Below the pieces are notes generated by a model that saw only the letters and a program-made list of their open reading frames with translations, was not told the DNA's origin and did no database searches. DNA of 64,000 bases from Sciurus carolinensis (lineage: Eukaryota; Chordata; Mammalia; Rodentia; Sciuridae), in assembly GCF_902686445.1 (NCBI RefSeq), contig NC_062217.1, positions 80,557,258 through 80,621,257 of the forward strand, given 5' to 3'. Shown one piece after another: positions 1-12,079 of this stretch (its first letter is position 1; every line of letters starts with the position of its first letter). The position numbers were made by a program, and so were the translations under genes.

Positions 1-149
1 ATTATTATTATTAACCTGAATTTTTAAAATCAGTCAAAAAAAGGCAAGAAAGGAGGAAAATGATGAGACAAATAGCACAGCCTAAACTGGCATCTGGGAA
101 CAACATATATAATAATTCATATTAAACTTAAATATTTTCCATGAAAATA

Positions 150-570
150 CAAAAGCAGTCAGAATGAAGAACAAAACTGAATAACTGTTAACAAGAGACA
201 TATCTAAAACATAAGGACACAGAGTGTTGACGGTACCAGAAAAGAAAAATACACCAAGAAAATGTTAATTAAGAGAGAGCCAGGGGCTGGGGTTGTGAGT
301 CAGTGGTAGCAGGCTCACCTAGCATGTCAGGGGGCCGGTGGGGCTGGGTTCAATCCTCAGCACCACATAAAAATAAAATAAAGGTATTGTGTCCACTTAC
401 AACTAAAAAGTATATATTTTTAAAAAATTTTAATTAAAAAAAAAGAGAAAGCCAGCAGTGCATTAATAACATTAGACAAAATAGATTTAAGGCAGGGAAA
501 GTACTAGAAAGAAACTAATGTCATCATGGTAGAATTTCACCAGAAATATGTACTAATTGGGCTAAAAAAA
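150..570 (+). mobile_element. Old L1 ORF2 fragment (endonuclease region), split by an ID SINE
   Basis: Text such as acatatctaaaacataaggacacagag and acaaaatagatttaaggcaggg resembles the L1 ORF2 endonuclease-coding region. It is highly diverged and has no open frame. Confidence 0.55.
284..441 (+). mobile_element. ID-family SINE
   Basis: The element has a tRNA-derived body (ggctggggttgtgagtcagtgg through gggttcaatcctcagcacc) with a tail giving tattgtgtccac. It is flanked by an imperfect duplication near 271-283 and 442-455 (agagagagccag / aagagaaagccag). Confidence 0.85.
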
Positions 571-574
571 ACAG

Positions 575-778
575 AGTCCATAGTCAGCCTAGCCATTCAA
601 ATCCCAACTTTGCTCCTCAGTATTTGAAATCTTCAGCAAATTCCTCACATGTAAAAAAGGACAATAATAGCACCTACTTTTTAGGATGGTCGTGAGGATA
701 TAACTGAGTTAATATGTATTGAAGGTAGTCAGAACAATGCCTGGAATGTGTACACAGTAAGCATTTCATAAATTGGAC
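575..778 (+). repeat. MIR SINE relic
   Basis: It shows MIR-like order: aaatcccaactttgctc, then cctcacatgtaaaaaagg, aataatagcacctac, gtgaggatataactgagttaa, and aatgcctggaatgtgtacacagtaagc. Confidence 0.75.
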
Positions 779-798
779 CCAGTATGTATTTGCATAGA

Positions 799-1184
799 TG
801 TTATGATTTGAATCTTGAATGTCCCCCAAAGGCCTATGTGCTAAAGGCTTAGTTGTCAGTCTGTGTTGCTATTGGGAGCTAGTGGAACTTTTAGGAGGTG
901 GGGCCTAGTGGGAGGAAGTTAGGTCATTAGGGGCATGGGCTTGAAGGGGATTGTGGAACCCTGGTTCCTCCTTTCTCTGATTCCTGGCCTACATGAAGTA
1001 AGCACCTTTCTCCACCACATGTTCCAACCATGATGTGCCTCCATGCTATAGGTTCAGAATAATGAGATCAAGTCAAGTGGCCATGGACTAAAGCCTCTGA
1101 CACCATGTGCCAAAATAAATCTTTCCTTCTTATAAGTTGATTAACTCAGGTATTTTGTCACAGTAACAGAAAGTTGATTGACAC
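799..1184 (+). mobile_element. MaLR-type solo LTR
   Basis: It begins TGTTATGATTTGAATC with tgtcccccaaaggcc, contains ccatgtgccaaaataaatc (LTR poly(A) signal) and ends ttgattgacaca. This is the layout of mammalian ERVL-MaLR LTRs (MST/THE1 type). No coding region is attached. Confidence 0.75.
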
Positions 1185-1194
1185 AGTAAGCATC

Positions 1195-3250
1195 ATAATT
1201 AGGGCCTAGGATGTGTATACAGCATAGACAACATATAAATTGGACATTAATTATCAAGGCTAATGACATAACAAAATATGTGAGACAAAGGTTGACAGAA
1301 TACACATATGAAGAAATATTTGTCCAATTCTTAATGTGTGTGCATGTGTTTAGATACAACCTCTTAGTAACTAAAAAAAAAAAAAAATCAATAAGGATTT
1401 AGAAGATAGCAATGAAAAAAAACCTTAATCAATACACTGATATTAAATACTACATACAGTAAATTCATAAACACTATAAAAACTGGCCATATACTGGATC
1501 TTAAAGTAAATTTCATCAAATTCATACAATGCATGTTTGAAATGATGTCAAGCATATTATTCACTACAATAAAGCTAGAAATGAAAAACAAAGAGACAAG
1601 TAGAAAATCCTCATATTTGGAAAGTAAGAGTATGCTTCTAAATAATTCACAGTTGCAAATTAGAAATTATCTTGAACTGAATATTAATTAAAAGACTGCA
1701 TATTATAATTCATGAAAAAATTTTTAAAAGTTATAGCCATAAAATGTGTATGCTTGAAGAAAAAAAAAAAAAAAAAGACTGAAAAATAACGAACTAAGGC
1801 TCCATCTCATGAAATTAGAAAAAGAATGGCAAAAGAAACCTGAAGAAGGAAATAATAAAATCCAGAGCAGAAATAAATGAAATTAAAAATGAATGTAATA
1901 GAAATCAACAAAGTCAAAAGTTAGTTGTCAATTAAAAAAAAAAAAACTAATAAAATTGAGAAGCTTCCAATAAGACTGATTAGGGAAAAAGAGAAGGCAC
2001 AAACCCTTTTCAGTAATGAAACAAAGGGAGGTCACTAGAGTTGTTGCTTGCATTAAAAAAGGTAATTAGATGGTATTATGAACAACTCCCCTACCCCTGC
2101 CAAAATTTAGAAGAAATAGCTGGGTAATTTATAAATAATAGAAATTTATGTCTCAAAATTCTGGAGACTAAAACGTTTAAGTATGATTTGGTGCTATCAA
2201 GGGCTACTCTCTGCACCATGTTTGGGGCCTTGTTTCTATGATTGAAGGGACAGATGCTATGCCCTCATGAGGCAGAGGAGAAGGAGCTGCCCTCAACCTT
2301 ATCTCTAGGGAACTAATCCCATTCAGCCCTCAGAACTTATTCGCTTCTCAATAGGCCCCACCTCAACATTGCTGCAATGGAGATGAGGTTAACATGAATT
2401 TTGGAGGGACATGTTCAGACTGTCACAAGCCATCTAATGTCTAGAGAACAGTAACTTACTCAGAAATGACTCAAGAAGAAATAGAAAACCTGAAGTGTCC
2501 TATAATACTAAAGAAATCCAATCAGCATCAAAAAAAACCTTTCTACACAGAAAAGTTTGAACTTAAATGGTTTCACTGTTGAGTTTCTCCAAACCTTAAA
2601 TTTAGAACTCCAAAATCTGATAATAATTTAAGAAAGGAAAATTGTAGACTAATCTCATACATGGGCATAAATACAAAATTTCTTAGCAAAATATTAACAA
2701 AGTAATGTAGTCTATAGTTAGCAGATTAAAGGTAAAGATCACATGAACATCTAAATAAATACAGAATGACATTTGTAATTCAATATCTATTTATGATTTA
2801 AAAAAAAACTTGAGGAATTAAAGGGAATTTTATTAATTTTATATGGTTTTTAAATAAAGACTAGAAAAGAAGAAACATTTCAAAAGAAATAAAATTATTC
2901 ACCACACATATATGAGTGTGGATACACGTATATGAATGTGTGAAGAATATTTAAAATAAAAGAATACAGAAAGATTAAATAATGTCATTGAACATATCCC
3001 AGGCAAATATAAATCAAAAGAAAACTGTGCATCATTTTAGTATCAAGATCATTTTAAGTTCAAAGTTTTAAAAATCAGAAATAAAAGAATATTATTTTTT
3101 AAAAGAAAATTTAAAAATTGTTAGAGAATTTAACATATTCTTTTTGTAACTGTTAATCAAGCAGACAAATAATAACCAAAGGCATGAAAGATTTGTTTAA
3201 TATGTCTAATAAGCTCATTTAAATAAATATTAGAGAAAAACATGCATTGC
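1195..3250 (+). mobile_element. Old L1 ORF2 remnant, interrupted by an LTR
   Basis: Degenerate ORF2-like text is seen at 1400-2010 (for example aataaaatccagagcagaaataaatgaa and caataagactgattagggaaa) and again at 2440-2900. It has many stops and indels. The 2085-2428 LTR is inserted within it. Confidence 0.6.
2085..2428 (-). mobile_element. MaLR-type LTR relic, minus strand
   Basis: The plus strand reads agctgggtaatttataaataatagaaattta, then ctggagac, and ends cattcagccctcagaac, aggccccacctcaacattgc, ggagggacatgttcagactgtcaca. These are hallmarks of an inverted MST/MLT-type LTR. Confidence 0.6.
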
Positions 3251-3337
3251 CTTTAAGTACACACATAACATTCACAAATATGGTTCATACATAAGACTGA
3301 GAAGGAAAGCTCGATACATTCAAAGGATCAACGTTAT

Positions 3338-3698
3338 TGAATAAGTTCCCCAAATGTACATGTGTTGGAAACTTAATCCTAAAACTCACATGTGAATGGT
3401 TTTTGGAGATGGTACCTTTAGGAGGTAGTTAAGGTTAGGTGAGGCCATGAGGGTGGGCCACAATGATGCATTAGTGCCTTTATAAGAAGAGGAAGAGACC
3501 TGAGCTAGCATGTGTGCTCTGTCTCACATGTAGTATCCTGCACCATGTTATGATGCTCCAAGAAGGCCCTCACTGGAGACCATTATCATGCTCTTGGACT
3601 TCCCAGCCTCCAGAACTGGAAACCAAATAAACTTCTGTTCTTTATAAAGAACCTGGTCTCCAGTATTTTGTTATAGCAATGGGAAACAGACTAAGACA
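3338..3698 (+). mobile_element. MaLR/MLT1-type LTR
   Basis: It has ataagttccccaaatg, a tgtgttggaaacttaatcc block, ttataagaagaggaagagacc, cagaactggaaaccaaataaac (poly(A) signal), and the end gcaatgggaaacagactaagaca. Confidence 0.75.
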
Positions 3699-4149
3699 CC
3701 AGGCTAAACAGTTTCTGGGTATGTCCATAGAGCAGTCCACTTAAACTGGCAGACTCAGCAAAGCAAATGGCCCATCTCAATGTCTGTGGGCATTGTCCAA
3801 TAGGATGGAGGCATGAATAGAGAAAAGGGGGAAAATTGCCCCATTTGCTTCCTGCCTGCCTGCTTGCACTGGGCTATGTATCTCATTTCATCTTCTTCTG
3901 CCTCTGGGACTGGAATTATATTATAATTATATTATATTCCTGTGTTTCTAACTTGCAGACAGGCAGAACATGGGCCTTCTCAGTCTCCCTAACTGTTGAT
4001 CCATATGGAGATATAGATATATAAAGATACTGTCTTTTTCTCTGGAGAACCCTGAATAATACAACCCCATGGGGAAACAGAATATGATAGTGAGCAAGCA
4101 CTATCTTGCATCTCTATGTTACCATGGTGAGCATATTAAAGAAGGCTTT

Positions 4150-5000
4150 TACATTTAAAAGTAATTAAATTTTACATATTAATGGGGTACTTGTATACAT
4201 TGCAAGTTTAAACCAGGTTAAACATATTTATATTCTCAAACATTCATCATTTTTTTTTGTTGAAAACTTTCAAAATCCTTTCTTCTAACTTTTTGAAAAG
4301 TGCAGTACATAATCATCATCTTTAGAACCCTACTGAGCAACAGAACTTCATATTATGTGTCCTGATTACATTCAGAGATTATGTCTTGGTCTTATGACTG
4401 ACCTAAAACATCTGGGCTTGTATAAATGCACTCTAGGCTGTTCACACAACAAAGATATTGCCTAATAACACACTTCTCAGACTATATCTCCAGTGTTAAA
4501 TAACACATTATTATATTCTATATTTCCTTTTAAAAAATATAACAAAGAGCATATAAACACACTTTCTACTCCTTGCTTTTTTCACTTTGAAAATATATCC
4601 TGAGCCAGGCATGGTGGCACATGCCTGTAATCCCAGTGACTCTGGAGGCTGAGGTAGGGGGATCAGGAGTTCAAAGCCAGACTCAGCAAATTAGTGAGGC
4701 CCTGAGCAACTTTGCCGACACCCTGTCTCAAAATAAAAAATAAAAAAAGGATGAGGATGTGGTTCAGTGGTTAAGCACCCCTGGGTTCAATCCATGTACC
4801 AATAAAGTAAAATAAAATAAAATATATCCTGAAGATCATGCTGATTAATTGCAAACCTCCTTGTTCTTTTTACATTTGCAGAGTATCCCATTGTATAGAG
4901 ACTATAATTTAATCAACATTCTATTGCTAGAAGAGTGAAATGTTTTCAATCTTCTGTTATTTCAAATAATGATGAAGTGCATGCCATTTTGTGTGTGCAA
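4150..5000 (-). mobile_element. Old L1 3' end, minus strand, split by a SINE
   Basis: The plus strand shows the inverted L1 3' UTR and ORF2 end: atattaatggggtacttgtatacat, tctcaaacattcatcat, and, after the SINE, tgcagagtatcccattgtatag and ttctattgctag. It is diverged. Confidence 0.6.
4604..4818 (+). mobile_element. Composite B1-ID SINE with 14-bp target-site duplication
   Basis: The left half is B1/7SL-like (gccaggcatggtggcacatg, aatcccagtgactctggagg) and the right half is ID-like (gatgtggttcagtggttaag, gggttcaatcc). The 14-mer aaaatatatcctga flanks it exactly at 4590-4603 and 4819-4832. Such B1-ID dimers are typical of squirrel-related rodents. Confidence 0.9.
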
Positions 5001-5224
5001 ATACATATCTGTCCCAGTAAAACATTGCTGTGTAACAAATACACAAATCTTAATAAGCTAAATGATCACCACACTTATTTTTGCTCATGGATCTTCCACT
5101 TCCACCAGCAGAACTCATTGAGCTGGGTGGTCTCTGTCCCTGAAGCTCGCTTACCATAGGTCTAGCAGGGGATGCTGGCTCCCCAGCCAAGACCTTAGCT
5201 GGGAGAAGACCCTATTATGTGGCC

Positions 5225-6500
5225 TAACCACGGTGGCCTTCGCTTCCTTGACATGCAAAGCTGCAGTGCAGAAATAGCATTCCAAAAGAAGCTTCCTTTC
5301 TTTCCAGGTTTTCGGCGTTCAGCAAACAGTTCAAAAGGCTTCCAGGGGAGGGAAACGGAGTTCGCGTCTTGAGAGAGAGTAGCAAGATTTCGGAAAAGAA
5401 TATAAGTTCAAGAATACTGCTGTCACCATTGTGGAACAATCCAGTTCACCTCGCATATATCTCTAGATATGAAATTGCGCGGTCTTGGATATGTAGTTTT
5501 AATTTTTCTTTGTTTGTTTTGGGTACCCGGGATTGAACTCAGAGGCACTCAACCACTGAGCCACATCCCCAGCCCTTTTTTTGTATTTTATTTAGAGACA
5601 GGATCTCACTGAGTTGCTTGGCACTTGCGGGTTGCTGAGGCTGGCTTTGAACTCGCGATCCCCGCCGAGTCAGCCTCCCGAGCCGCTGGGATTACAGGTG
5701 TGTGCCATCGTGCCCAGCATGTACAGTTTTAATTTTGATAGAGGTTTGCAAAATTGCCCTCCAATTCAGTTGACCAATTCACTTCCAACAGCAACGCACG
5801 AGAAATAATGGAGTGAAGGAGGACTGGACAAAAAAGATTGGGCGACTGAACGAGTCGAACGACTATGAAGTGGTTCTTCCGAGGACGCACTTCGTCATCT
5901 GGGCACTGGTGGGCAGTGTTGCCCCACAGAAACGCAGGGAGCTCCCCTCTTGAAAGGCTTGCAGTACTTCGGTGACTTTGGAGGGGAGGGAGGCCAAAAC
6001 CTCCCCAACATCCGGGTTGGGGATCATTATCCCTAACTTGATTGCCCTTAATACACTATTAAAGGGAATGCAGAAAAGGCAGCTTACCGTTTATTTTGCT
6101 TTTGACGGTGGGCCCTTGCCCCTTGGGTAAAATCCTTCTCTGGGGAAACGCAGGCCCCAACGCAGGACTGACCTGTCCTTTTCTAAGTCCAAGCAGCTGG
6201 GAGGCCCTGATGAGGTAGGTTTCCAAACGGTTTTGGTTTTAAGCCTACGAATGTCCACAATTCGCCGCAGCCCGGGGAGAACCAAGGGTGCTGGTCGCTC
6301 TGCAGGGGCAGAGGAGTTGGGTCAGTGATTTTGGGTAACAGCCCCTTCTCCACCAGTCTTCACGCGGAGCCCCTGCCACGTTCCCAAGGACAGCTCTGAA
6401 CCACAAAGACCTGGTCCGACTCCTCCTTCCTGTCCTGGGAAGTGAGGAGCCTGGGTGGGACATTCCAGGGGTGGGGGAAGGGATCGAGCTAGATGTCGCC
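5225..6500. promoter_or_regulatory. CpG-enriched stretch of unknown role
   Basis: By eye about 48 CpGs occur in about 1.25 kb, including roughly ten contributed by the SINE at 5507-5724. The preceding 5 kb has almost none. No convincing coding exon is seen. It lies about 9 kb past the WASF3 poly(A) signal and could be a distal regulatory element or a lncRNA promoter. Confidence 0.3.
5507..5724 (-). mobile_element. Composite B1-ID SINE, minus strand
   Basis: It shows the inverted ID half (gggattgaactcagaggc, ccactgagccacatccccag) followed by the inverted B1 half (ctgggattacaggtgtgtgcc). The 12-mer agttttaatttt flanks it at 5495-5506 and 5725-5736. It retains several CpGs, which suggests a young insertion. 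Confidence 0.88.
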
Positions 6501-8819
6501 ACCCTTAGGGCTCCCACCTGCCAGGTCCACCAAGCTTCTCTGTCCATTGCTGCCTGTCTCCTGACAGCCTCCAACACGTCACTCTCCTATCCTCCAGGGA
6601 TTCCCCCAGGTGAGTTCAGACCCAGCTGCCTGTCAGAGCAAAGCAGGGCACTTCCGCAGTGCAACTTGATGGCAGGAGGGTTTCATTCCACACGATTTTT
6701 AAAAATCAGGTGAGAAGGGCAGATGTCCCCGACCTGTCTTTGCGATGTTCACAATCAACCACTGAGATCAGGGTGAAGCTCCTGGAGGAAACAGGAGTTA
6801 GGCCAGGGGAGCCACACCACAGCTCTGGAAACTGAATAATTGGTTTTGAGGTCAGATTTGGAGCAGGATGGCCTCTTGAGCAAGCTCTGCAACCTGACAT
6901 TGAAAGAGGCTGTCTTATCCCTTTCTTGGAGTTCACCACTTCTGGGATTCCTGTGGGGTCTCAGCCTGTCACCTTCATTCAATGTGGCAACACAGCCCAG
7001 AGTTTCCAGGCAGCTGCAGCAAAGCAGCTGAGGTCTCAGACTGACACCAACTTCCTTCTTCAGAGTCCAGACAGCTAGGATGGCATAGGATGAGGTCTGA
7101 GCACAAGGAACTCTTGTCTGGCATCAGGAAGTCCTGGCTTGGAATCTCAGTTCTCTGACCCTGGGCCAATGATTCGTCCTCTGTTTTCCTGCCTGTCAGA
7201 TGGATGACAGTTCCATTTCATTGAAATGGTTTGTGTACTCAATGAGATAGGAAATGTATAAGTCATTGCCAGAAGCTAGCCATAGTGGGGCCGCATATCG
7301 CCTCCATCCCCTCTATTCTGGTCCTTCTCTGACTTCACAGCTCACAACTAGAACATTATCCTGCAAAACACTCCTTCTTCCACACAGGGCACACAAGGGA
7401 GCATGTTGGTCACCACTTACCCCACTGGGGGCCACAGGTCTCCTTCTAGTAGCCCCATCTACACTTCTTTTCCTGACCTGCTCTGCATACATCTGGAAGC
7501 CCTGGGGATGCAGTGATAGATTTGCACATGCCATGTGTCCCTCCAAGCCAGTAGTTTGAGGATCCAGCATACAGTGATCACCAGTTAGGGACAATCACTA
7601 AGCCAAGACACGCTGGATTGCAAGGGACTCTGGCTCGTTCCCTCATCCCTGAATGAGGCCCCAGACCCCAGAAGGGTGGGCTTGTACCCATTTTCTTACA
7701 CTGGTTGTACCTCTCACTGCTCCCTGAAAACACCCACCGAGGAGCCAAGCACAGGAAACCCCACCCCCTGCTCTTACCAGTCCTGAAGGGAGACATTTGT
7801 CCTAACCTACTTTCACAATCTCTTTTTTCTAAAGGCCTCAGAACAGCCACGCTACTCCCTTTCAGCGCATGACTGGGAATGAGTCCAGCAGAAGATGGGG
7901 AGGGGGCAGGCTCTTACTCCAGCCTGCTTGGCCACCACCTCCCTGTAACACCCTGGGCCACCAGGGTGAACACAGATGAGGGACTTTGTCAGAAAGAGGT
8001 CGAGAGCACATCAGGGTATAAATCAGTCTCTGGCCATTTGTCTTAGCAGAGGGCATATAATCGAGAACAATTATTCTATTTCCCATTTTAAATCAATGAA
8101 CTGAATGCGAAAGCCACCCCCTGGGGAGAGTCCCATTGGTGCCCTTCAGTTGGTGCCCAGGGAAGCAGGGTCAGGAACAGACTGATTGCACTTGAAGGAG
8201 AAGAAAACTCCCCTTTCCACCTCCCTGCTCAGTGTGACAGACCATAGCCAGCCCCCAACAAAAGCATCTTTGTGAAATGCCTGACCCAGAGAAAATCAAT
8301 GCAGGCCTCTGTTTCCTTTAATGTGTCCTTTGATGCTGCTGTCCCAGTAGGGGCCAAGGGCTGGAGTTCCTGCCACTATTATTCATCGCCTCTTCCATCT
8401 CCATGGCCTGCTGCAAGAGGGAACTTTCCTAGAGCCAGGAGCTGACTGCATGGGGAGGGAGATCCATGAAATGAATAGAAGAGGGAAGAAGTCAGGGGGA
8501 AGGAAATATGGGCCAGGACAGAAGACAAAGAAGGCGTGAGAGTGTTGTGGTCAGGGAGTTCATGAGAGAAGCCCTGGGAGACTGGAAAATGGTACTGATT
8601 TACAACTGCCTGTCTGAGGCACATCAGCCAATATTTCTACTGCAAGAAACACAGTGGTAGAAATAGAGCAGAGAATAACGCTCCCACTAGGGAAGACATG
8701 TCCAATGATTGATGCTGATGGGCCCAGCCCATGAGCAAAGGTCAGGACCCCACAACTCTTTTCCCTAGGGAACTGAGGACCAGAGCTGAAATGACTTCCT
8801 GAATGATCTGTTCTAGGCC
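5737..8819. other. Intergenic stretch with few repeats; no gene recognised
   Basis: It is moderately GC-rich, with only short open frames (110 codons or fewer) lacking family resemblance. A MIR lies at about 7090-7260. No splice-linked coding series was found on either strand. Confidence 0.5.
7090..7260 (+). repeat. MIR SINE relic
   Basis: Gcatcaggaagtcctggcttggaatctcag, ctgaccctgggccaa and cctctgttttcctgcctgtcagatgg follow the MIR core and its 3' half. Confidence 0.65.
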
Positions 8820-9206
8820 TGCTATGGTTTGAAATGTATTCCTCAAAGAGCTTGTGTTGGAAACTTAACCTTCAATAAAATAGTGTTGAGAGGTGATTAA
8901 GCTATGAGGGCAGAATGAATGGATTAATGCTGTTATCCATGTAATCCATAATGGCAATGGGCTCATTATTGCAGGAGCTGGTTTATTACAAAAGATAATA
9001 AAAAGTTCAGACCCTTTTTAAGTCTCTCATCTTCTCTTTGCCCTTCTGCCTTCCACCATGAGATGATGCAGCAAGTAGGTCCTCACCAAATGTCTGCACT
9101 CTGATGTTGGACTTCACAACCCCTAAAACTGTGAGCCAGTACATTTTCTGTTTATGATAAATACTCAGCCTCAGGTATCTCATAATAGCTGCAAAAAATT
9201 AATTAA
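8820..9206 (+). mobile_element. MaLR/MLT1-type LTR
   Basis: It starts TGCTATGGTTTGAAATG, has tgtgttggaaacttaacc, ccttctgccttccaccatgag, and aaaactgtgagccagtac, which is the usual end of this LTR group. The 3' edge is approximate. Confidence 0.75.
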
Positions 9207-9539
9207 GAAAAGGACCATAAACTCTGTTTTGTACAACCAAGACTCATCAATAAAACCAAATGAGAAGCATGAGTTGCTTTGAAAAAGAGAATAAAATTGG
9301 ACTACCAGATGTGGCATTATAATGGCAACTCTGCACCCCTGCACTGAGGTCCAAAGATGAAAATGAATAGGTCATTAGCTCACCCCTGTGGGGAAGGCTC
9401 CGTCTGCCACCAACCAGGCAGCCTATAGCTCTGAACAGTCTGATGGGCTGGGGGAGAGGGGATACTGGACCAGACTCAAGTCCATGTAGCACCATCAGTC
9501 ATTTGACACACATCTCAGGTCACCACTGGTGGCACCCTT

Positions 9540-9720
9540 GGGCTCCTGTTCTTGAACAACATAGGTTCTTGAACTTCAGAGCACCTAATAAGTATCACTC
9601 TGGGATGCTGGATATAATGTGACTGTCAGGGCCCAATGTGCAAGGTTTTGACTAACAGGTTTGAGATGGGGCCCACAATTCTGCATTTTACCCATTTTCC
9701 CAGGTAATTTTGATATAGGG
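9540..9720. repeat. MER5-like (hAT/Charlie) relic
   Basis: The text ggtttgagatggggcccacaattctgcattttacc and ttcccaggtaattttgatat resembles the MER5 group of non-autonomous hAT elements. It is diverged, and both the ends and the name are uncertain. Confidence 0.4.
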
Positions 9721-11160
9721 GATATGGAAACAAGCCTTGGAGAAAATTCAAGTCTCAAATTAGAAAGCATCAAAGGGGACCTGACTCCTTCCCTGGTATT
9801 CAGCAGCATCTCAGCTCAAACACAATTTCATAACCACTTCAGGGAAGGTTTGGTCCTTTCATTATTTTCTGGGGTTTCTGCACCCCCAGTGTTGCCCCAG
9901 AATGGAAGGGTCTGACCAGGCTAGAAATGGAAGCCTTGTGGGAGGAGAGAATCTGGAGCCACACACTGACAACTTGGAAGAGCTGAAGGATGGCAGGAGC
10001 CATGGTGATGTGCAGAGACCATGGGACGACTGGCCAGAGTGAGGATGGGGTCTGTATAACGAATGATGTGCAGGTGGAGGGAAGCTTATAGAGTGACATG
10101 GTGAGAGCCACCCGGAAATGGTGAAAGGAGGGACACAGGGTTGCTGGAGCTGTGACCTCGTTCAAACACAACACAGTGAAGTACCCCAATACAGAGCCGT
10201 TGCCAACAATGTGGGTGCCCCCAAATGGGGAACAATCCAGGGGCCCTGGATGGCAAATTGTCTAGGGGTGATTCACTGTGCTACTTTCTGACCTAGACCT
10301 CAGTGTACATCTCATTAAAACTAAATTGCACCAAATCAACACCCAGGGCTTTGAAATCCAAACAAACATTTTGAAGGAGCTGAAGGTGACACTCTTAATG
10401 ATCGAGATCCTCGCCTGGATTTTCAAAGGGCCGAAGGTACATTTTGAGCCACTGTCATGTACACACACAAATGGCACCATCTTGTAAATGTAATGCTGAA
10501 GGCATTCACACTTTTAGGACGTACAGGCAACATATGCTTAAACTGTTTGACTTCTATTTAAACTGGTTTTAGAGCAGAACAGTTGAAGCACATCTTAGAA
10601 TATTAAATACTTTTAAATGTCACTTTGTGGTAAGTATCTCTTGGTAGGTTTAAAAATTACTCTCAACGGGCATATTTTCTTAATTTTTCCTCATGGCAAA
10701 TCATCTACCAACTCACCACTCCTAGCTAATCATAATGCTGTATTTGAAGCTAATTATTCAAATCCCAGGTATACAGGGTGAATACAGTGAGGAACTTAAA
10801 AAGGCTACATATGCAGATATTCCCAGGACACTATTGTGTTTTAGCAAATAAATGTTATAGGTGACAGCTCTGCAGGGGTAGGGGGAGTATGCTTTGAAGG
10901 AAAATCTCTTTAGCACTGAAGTCCCTATTGGGATCCCTCTACAAGTTACCCACACCCTCAAATTAAATATAGTGTCTCAAGCTTTGACACACTGTCTTCA
11001 CAAAATACAGAATTGTAGAGTACAGTATGAGGTACTATAACCACGCGAATTCTTCCTCATCTAAAGCTAAGCGAATTGTGTAGTGAGAACAACACACAGT
11101 GCTTTTCAAGCTTTTAGGTAGTGGAACCCCTTTTTCAAACCCTAATAAGAAAATCTAAGT
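9721..11160. other. Unassigned non-coding sequence
   Basis: I see no gene and no clear repeat. The 10500-10980 part is AT-rich unique sequence and could be a conserved non-coding element, but this needs an alignment. Confidence 0.35.
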
Positions 11161-11165
11161 ATTTT

Positions 11166-11281
11166 TGGACTGAGGGTAGTGTAACTCAGTGATAGAGCAC
11201 TTGCCTAACATGCATGGTTCTGAGTTCAATCCCCAACAACTTAAAAAGAAAAGAAAAAGAAAAAAAGCGGGGGGGGGGGGG
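11166..11281 (+). mobile_element. ID-family SINE with A-rich and poly(G) tail
   Basis: The body is gagggtagtgtaactcagtgatagagcacttgcctaacatgc, then gagttcaatccccaacaac. The tail runs through A/AG repeats into about a dozen G residues ending near 11281. Confidence 0.8.
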
Positions 11282-11929
11282 AGTATTTTGTCTAACTTTG
11301 TTCCTGAATCTAAATTCATAGTACTTGATGAAAACATTGATGGTTATTTGGTGAACTTAAAAATTGAGACTGGGGTTAAGGCTGACACTTTAAAAAAAAA
11401 TAGTCTCCACTCTCCAATTAATATACACAGTTTTGCTTGTAGATACTGGAAAACATTCTGACTCACAGAAATAAGGAGATACAAATAGCAAGTATTTCAC
11501 AGTATACCATGGTATCCTTGGATACCATTTAATAAATAAAGATTTCACAAACTTTATTTGGGGTCCTTGCAAAAACAAGGTCAGCTGGCAGAAAAATTAA
11601 AATGCTAGTCAACTTTTATGATTGGCATTCAACACCAGCCTGCATTTAAAAAATTTCATTTAAAAATAAACATTGCAAAAAATATTTATGAAATGAGGTT
11701 TCTGGGACTGATGTCTAATCTATTCTAAACCAACTCTCTACAGATGGTAATTATAAACTGAACAAAATACACTTCACAACTATTGGAGTTACTAAATAGG
11801 AGTAAAAACAGGACACAAGAGGGGAGCTGATGCTTGGAAGAAGGAAAATCTTTGGGTGTTTCTAGATTTTTGGTTGCTTTTTGACTGAGAGCAGGTCTTA
11901 TCCTGCCAAGCAGGGTGGCTAAGCTTGAA

Positions 11930-12066
11930 TGAGGGGGGGTATGAAAAATGGTGGAATGAGACAGACATCATTACCCTATGTACGTGTATGATTACATGAA
12001 TGGTATGAATCTACATTGTGTACAACCATAGAAATAAAATTATGTACCCCATTGTGTACAATGGGG
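11930..12066 (+). mobile_element. L1 3' UTR fragment
   Basis: It contains tatgaaaaatggtggaatgag, acatcattaccctatgtac and catagaaataaaattatgtacccc. It is nearly identical in layout to the L1 3' ends at 29095-29215 and 55736-55830. Confidence 0.8.
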
Positions 12067-12079
12067 TTGGGTTCCAACC

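Noticed and set aside
6245..7850. Frames of 75-110 codons in the GC-rich intergenic region
   Set aside because: They occur on both strands with no start context, splice series or recognisable domain; GC content explains the length.
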